Below, piece after piece: positions 12,735 through 14,422 of a stretch of 14,422 nucleotides of DNA. Under the pieces are notes generated by a model. It was not told the origin of the DNA and did not search any database. It worked only from the letters and a program-made list of their open reading frames with translations. Both the position numbers and the translations under genes were made by a program. Each line of letters starts with the position of its first letter. Within the stretch, counting starts at the first letter, position 1. The stretch comes from Oscillospiraceae bacterium (GTDB lineage Bacteria > Bacillota > Clostridia > Oscillospirales > Acutalibacteraceae), in contig DOZQ01000021.1 of the NCBI GenBank assembly GCA_003517915.1, forward strand, positions 1 through 14,422, in the 5' to 3' direction.

Positions 12735-14422
12735 ATGAACAAATATAGAACCCACAACTGCGGCGAGCTGCGAGGGGAGCATGTCGGCATGGATATCCGG
12801 CTGGCCGGGTGGATCGATACCATACGCGACCACGGCGGGGTTATCTTCATTGATCTGCGCGACCATTACGGGATAACGCAGGTGGTCGTAAATGACGAAA
12901 AACTTATGGCGGGGCTGGCCAAGGAATATGTGATTTCTGTCGGCGGCCTGCTCCGTGAACGCGCGGAGGATACGGTCAATCCCAAGCTTTTGACCGGATA
13001 TGTCGAGCTAAAGGCGGATACACTGACCGTTTTGGGCAAAGCGGAGCATCAGCTCCCGTTCGATATTGGTGAGTCAGCGCTTACCCGTGAAGACCTGCGT
13101 CTGAAATACCGTTTTCTGGATTTGCGCAATCCTGCGGTTCACGCCAATATTGTCACCCGCTCGGCTGTCACACGGTTTTTGCGCGGCAAAATGGAAGAGC
13201 TTGGCTTCATGGAAATCCAGACTCCCATCCTCACCTCCTCATCTCCCGAGGGAGCCAGGGATTATTTGGTGCCCAGCAGAAAACACCACGGGATGTTTTA
13301 CGCGCTTCCGCAGGCTCCTCAGCAGTTCAAGCAGCTTTTAATGGTTTCGGGATTTGACAAATATTATCAGATAGCCCCCTGCTTCCGCGATGAGGACGCG
13401 CGTGCCGACCGCTCACCCGGAGAATTCTATCAGCTTGACTTTGAAATGGCCTTCGCCGAGCAAGAAGACGTATTTGAGGTCGCCGAGAAGGTTTTATATG
13501 AAACCTTCGTGAAATTTTCAAATAAAAAGGTCAGTCTGGCACCCTTCAGACGTATACCGTTCTCTGAAAGCATGCTGAAATACGGCACCGACAAGCCGGA
13601 TCTCCGCAACCCGCTCATCATAGAGGATCTAACCTCCTTTTTCGCGGATGTGGATTTTGCTCCGTTCAGAAACAAGCCGGTTCGCGGCATCACCGCCCCC
13701 GGCTGCGCTTCAAAATCCAAATCGTTTTTTGAAAAGATGCTTGCCTTCGCCACCGAAGAGGCCGGGATGAAGGGGCTGGGTTATATTTCGGTGCTAGGCG
13801 GCATGGAGCTTAAAGGCCCCATCGTAAAGTTTTTATCCGAGCAAAAGCAGCGGGAGCTCATAGAGCTTTTGGGATTAAAAGAAGACGACACCCTGTTTTT
13901 CATCTGCGACGTGCCCCGGCTGGTAGACGGACTCGCGGGTCAGATCCGCTCGGAGCTTGGAAAACGGCTCGAGCTTATCAAAAACGATTCGTTTGAGTTT
14001 TGCTTCATCACCGATTTTCCCATGTACGGCATAAATGAGGAAACCGGCAGGCTGGAGTTTACCCACAATCCGTTTTCAATGCCGCAGGGCGAGATGGAAT
14101 CGCTCGAAAGGCTTGATCCGCTTGAAATCAAGGCGTATCAATACGATATCGTCTGCAACGGCGTCGAGCTTTCCTCCGGCGCGGTCAGAAACCACCGGCC
14201 TGATATTATGTTAAAGGCGTTCGGAATCGCCGGCTATACCAAGGAGGATATAGAAAGCAAGTTTCAGGCGTTATTCGGCGCATTTCATTACGGCGCGCCG
14301 CCCCACGCGGGCATGGCTCCCGGACTTGACCGCATAGTCATGCTGCTTACCGAACAGGAAAACATCCGTGAGGTGGTAGCGTTCCCGATGAACGGCAACG
14401 CGCAGGATCTGCTGCTCGGCGC
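12735..14422 (+). CDS. aspS: Aspartyl-tRNA synthetase, probably non-discriminating (3' end outside the window)
   Basis: AspRS charges tRNA with aspartate in the cytoplasm; the non-discriminating type also makes Asp-tRNA(Asn) for GatCAB amidation. The 562 visible codons include the N-terminal anticodon-binding OB fold, then the class II core with motif 2 around FRDEDARADR (Phe217 on), the bacterial GAD-type insertion roughly in residues 285-420, and motif 3 GMAPGLDRIVMLL with Arg533. About 30 residues should be missing compared with usual bacterial AspRS. His33 in RDHGGVIF matches the His of known non-discriminating enzymes (His31 in Pseudomonas aeruginosa), where E. coli has Leu. The neighbouring determinant, Gly83 there, aligns with Asp79 here. 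SSGAVRNHRPDIM also resembles alphaproteobacterial-type AspRS. GGAGG at 12723-12727 lies 7 bases before the ATG. The gene is controlled by the T-box leader directly upstream. Confidence 0.95.
   Translation, partial: MNKYRTHNCGELRGEHVGMDIRLAGWIDTIRDHGGVIFIDLRDHYGITQVVVNDEKLMAGLAKEYVISVGGLLRERAEDTVNPKLLTGYVELKADTLTVLGKAEHQLPFDIGESALTREDLRLKYRFLDLRNPAVHANIVTRSAVTRFLRGKMEELGFMEIQTPILTSSSPEGARDYLVPSRKHHGMFYALPQAPQQFKQLLMVSGFDKYYQIAPCFRDEDARADRSPGEFYQLDFEMAFAEQEDVFEVAEKVLYETFVKFSNKKVSLAPFRRIPFSESMLKYGTDKPDLRNPLIIEDLTSFFADVDFAPFRNKPVRGITAPGCASKSKSFFEKMLAFATEEAGMKGLGYISVLGGMELKGPIVKFLSEQKQRELIELLGLKEDDTLFFICDVPRLVDGLAGQIRSELGKRLELIKNDSFEFCFITDFPMYGINEETGRLEFTHNPFSMPQGEMESLERLDPLEIKAYQYDIVCNGVELSSGAVRNHRPDIMLKAFGIAGYTKEDIESKFQALFGAFHYGAPPHAGMAPGLDRIVMLLTEQENIREVVAFPMNGNAQDLLLG

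Noticed and set aside
1..14422. Mobile elements, CRISPR arrays, tRNA or rRNA genes
   Set aside because: No transposase, integrase, repeat-spacer pattern, cloverleaf with CCA end or rRNA-like segment was seen on either strand.

Overview
The window looks like chromosomal DNA from an anaerobic Firmicute of the class Clostridia. Three things point there. First, the gene order resembles the yrrL-yrrO/pbpI neighbourhood known from Bacillus: an MltG-type transglycosylase, a U32 tRNA-hydroxylation-type protein and a class B penicillin-binding protein. Second, aspS is preceded by a T-box leader. Third, AspRS carries sequence features of the non-discriminating type. Base composition is moderate, promoters are sigma-A-like and Shine-Dalgarno sites are strong. 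I see no transposon, phage gene, CRISPR array, tRNA or rRNA.

Left block (1-5842, all + strand): the 3' part of a 5-formyltetrahydrofolate cyclo-ligase gene, mltG, a U32 gene (probably trhP), a class B PBP and a small Amidase_6 (papain-like) protein. The first three genes are closely spaced and probably co-transcribed. A long hairpin between the U32 gene and the PBP gene buries the PBP Shine-Dalgarno site and also contains a possible promoter. A near-perfect hairpin with T-tracts on both sides (5856-5904) ends this block and probably also ends the convergent gene that follows.

Middle (5966-11281, - strand): one very large gene for a secreted protein of about 1,771 residues. It has a signal peptide, two lamin-tail-like domains, several beta-sandwich or Ig-like stretches, a calcineurin-like metallophosphoesterase core, and two related C-terminal ligand-binding-like modules separated by a cadherin/Ig-like linker.

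Right block (11399-14422, + strand): ansA, a cytoplasmic type I asparaginase, starts divergently from the large gene with its own strong promoter. A second strong promoter whose -35 box overlaps the ansA stop codon drives a T-box riboswitch leader and then aspS, which runs off the window end. AspRS has the His of the non-discriminating type and a candidate Asn (AAC) specifier lies in the leader. The two genes may therefore share a theme of Asn/Asp supply for translation; that reading is inference.
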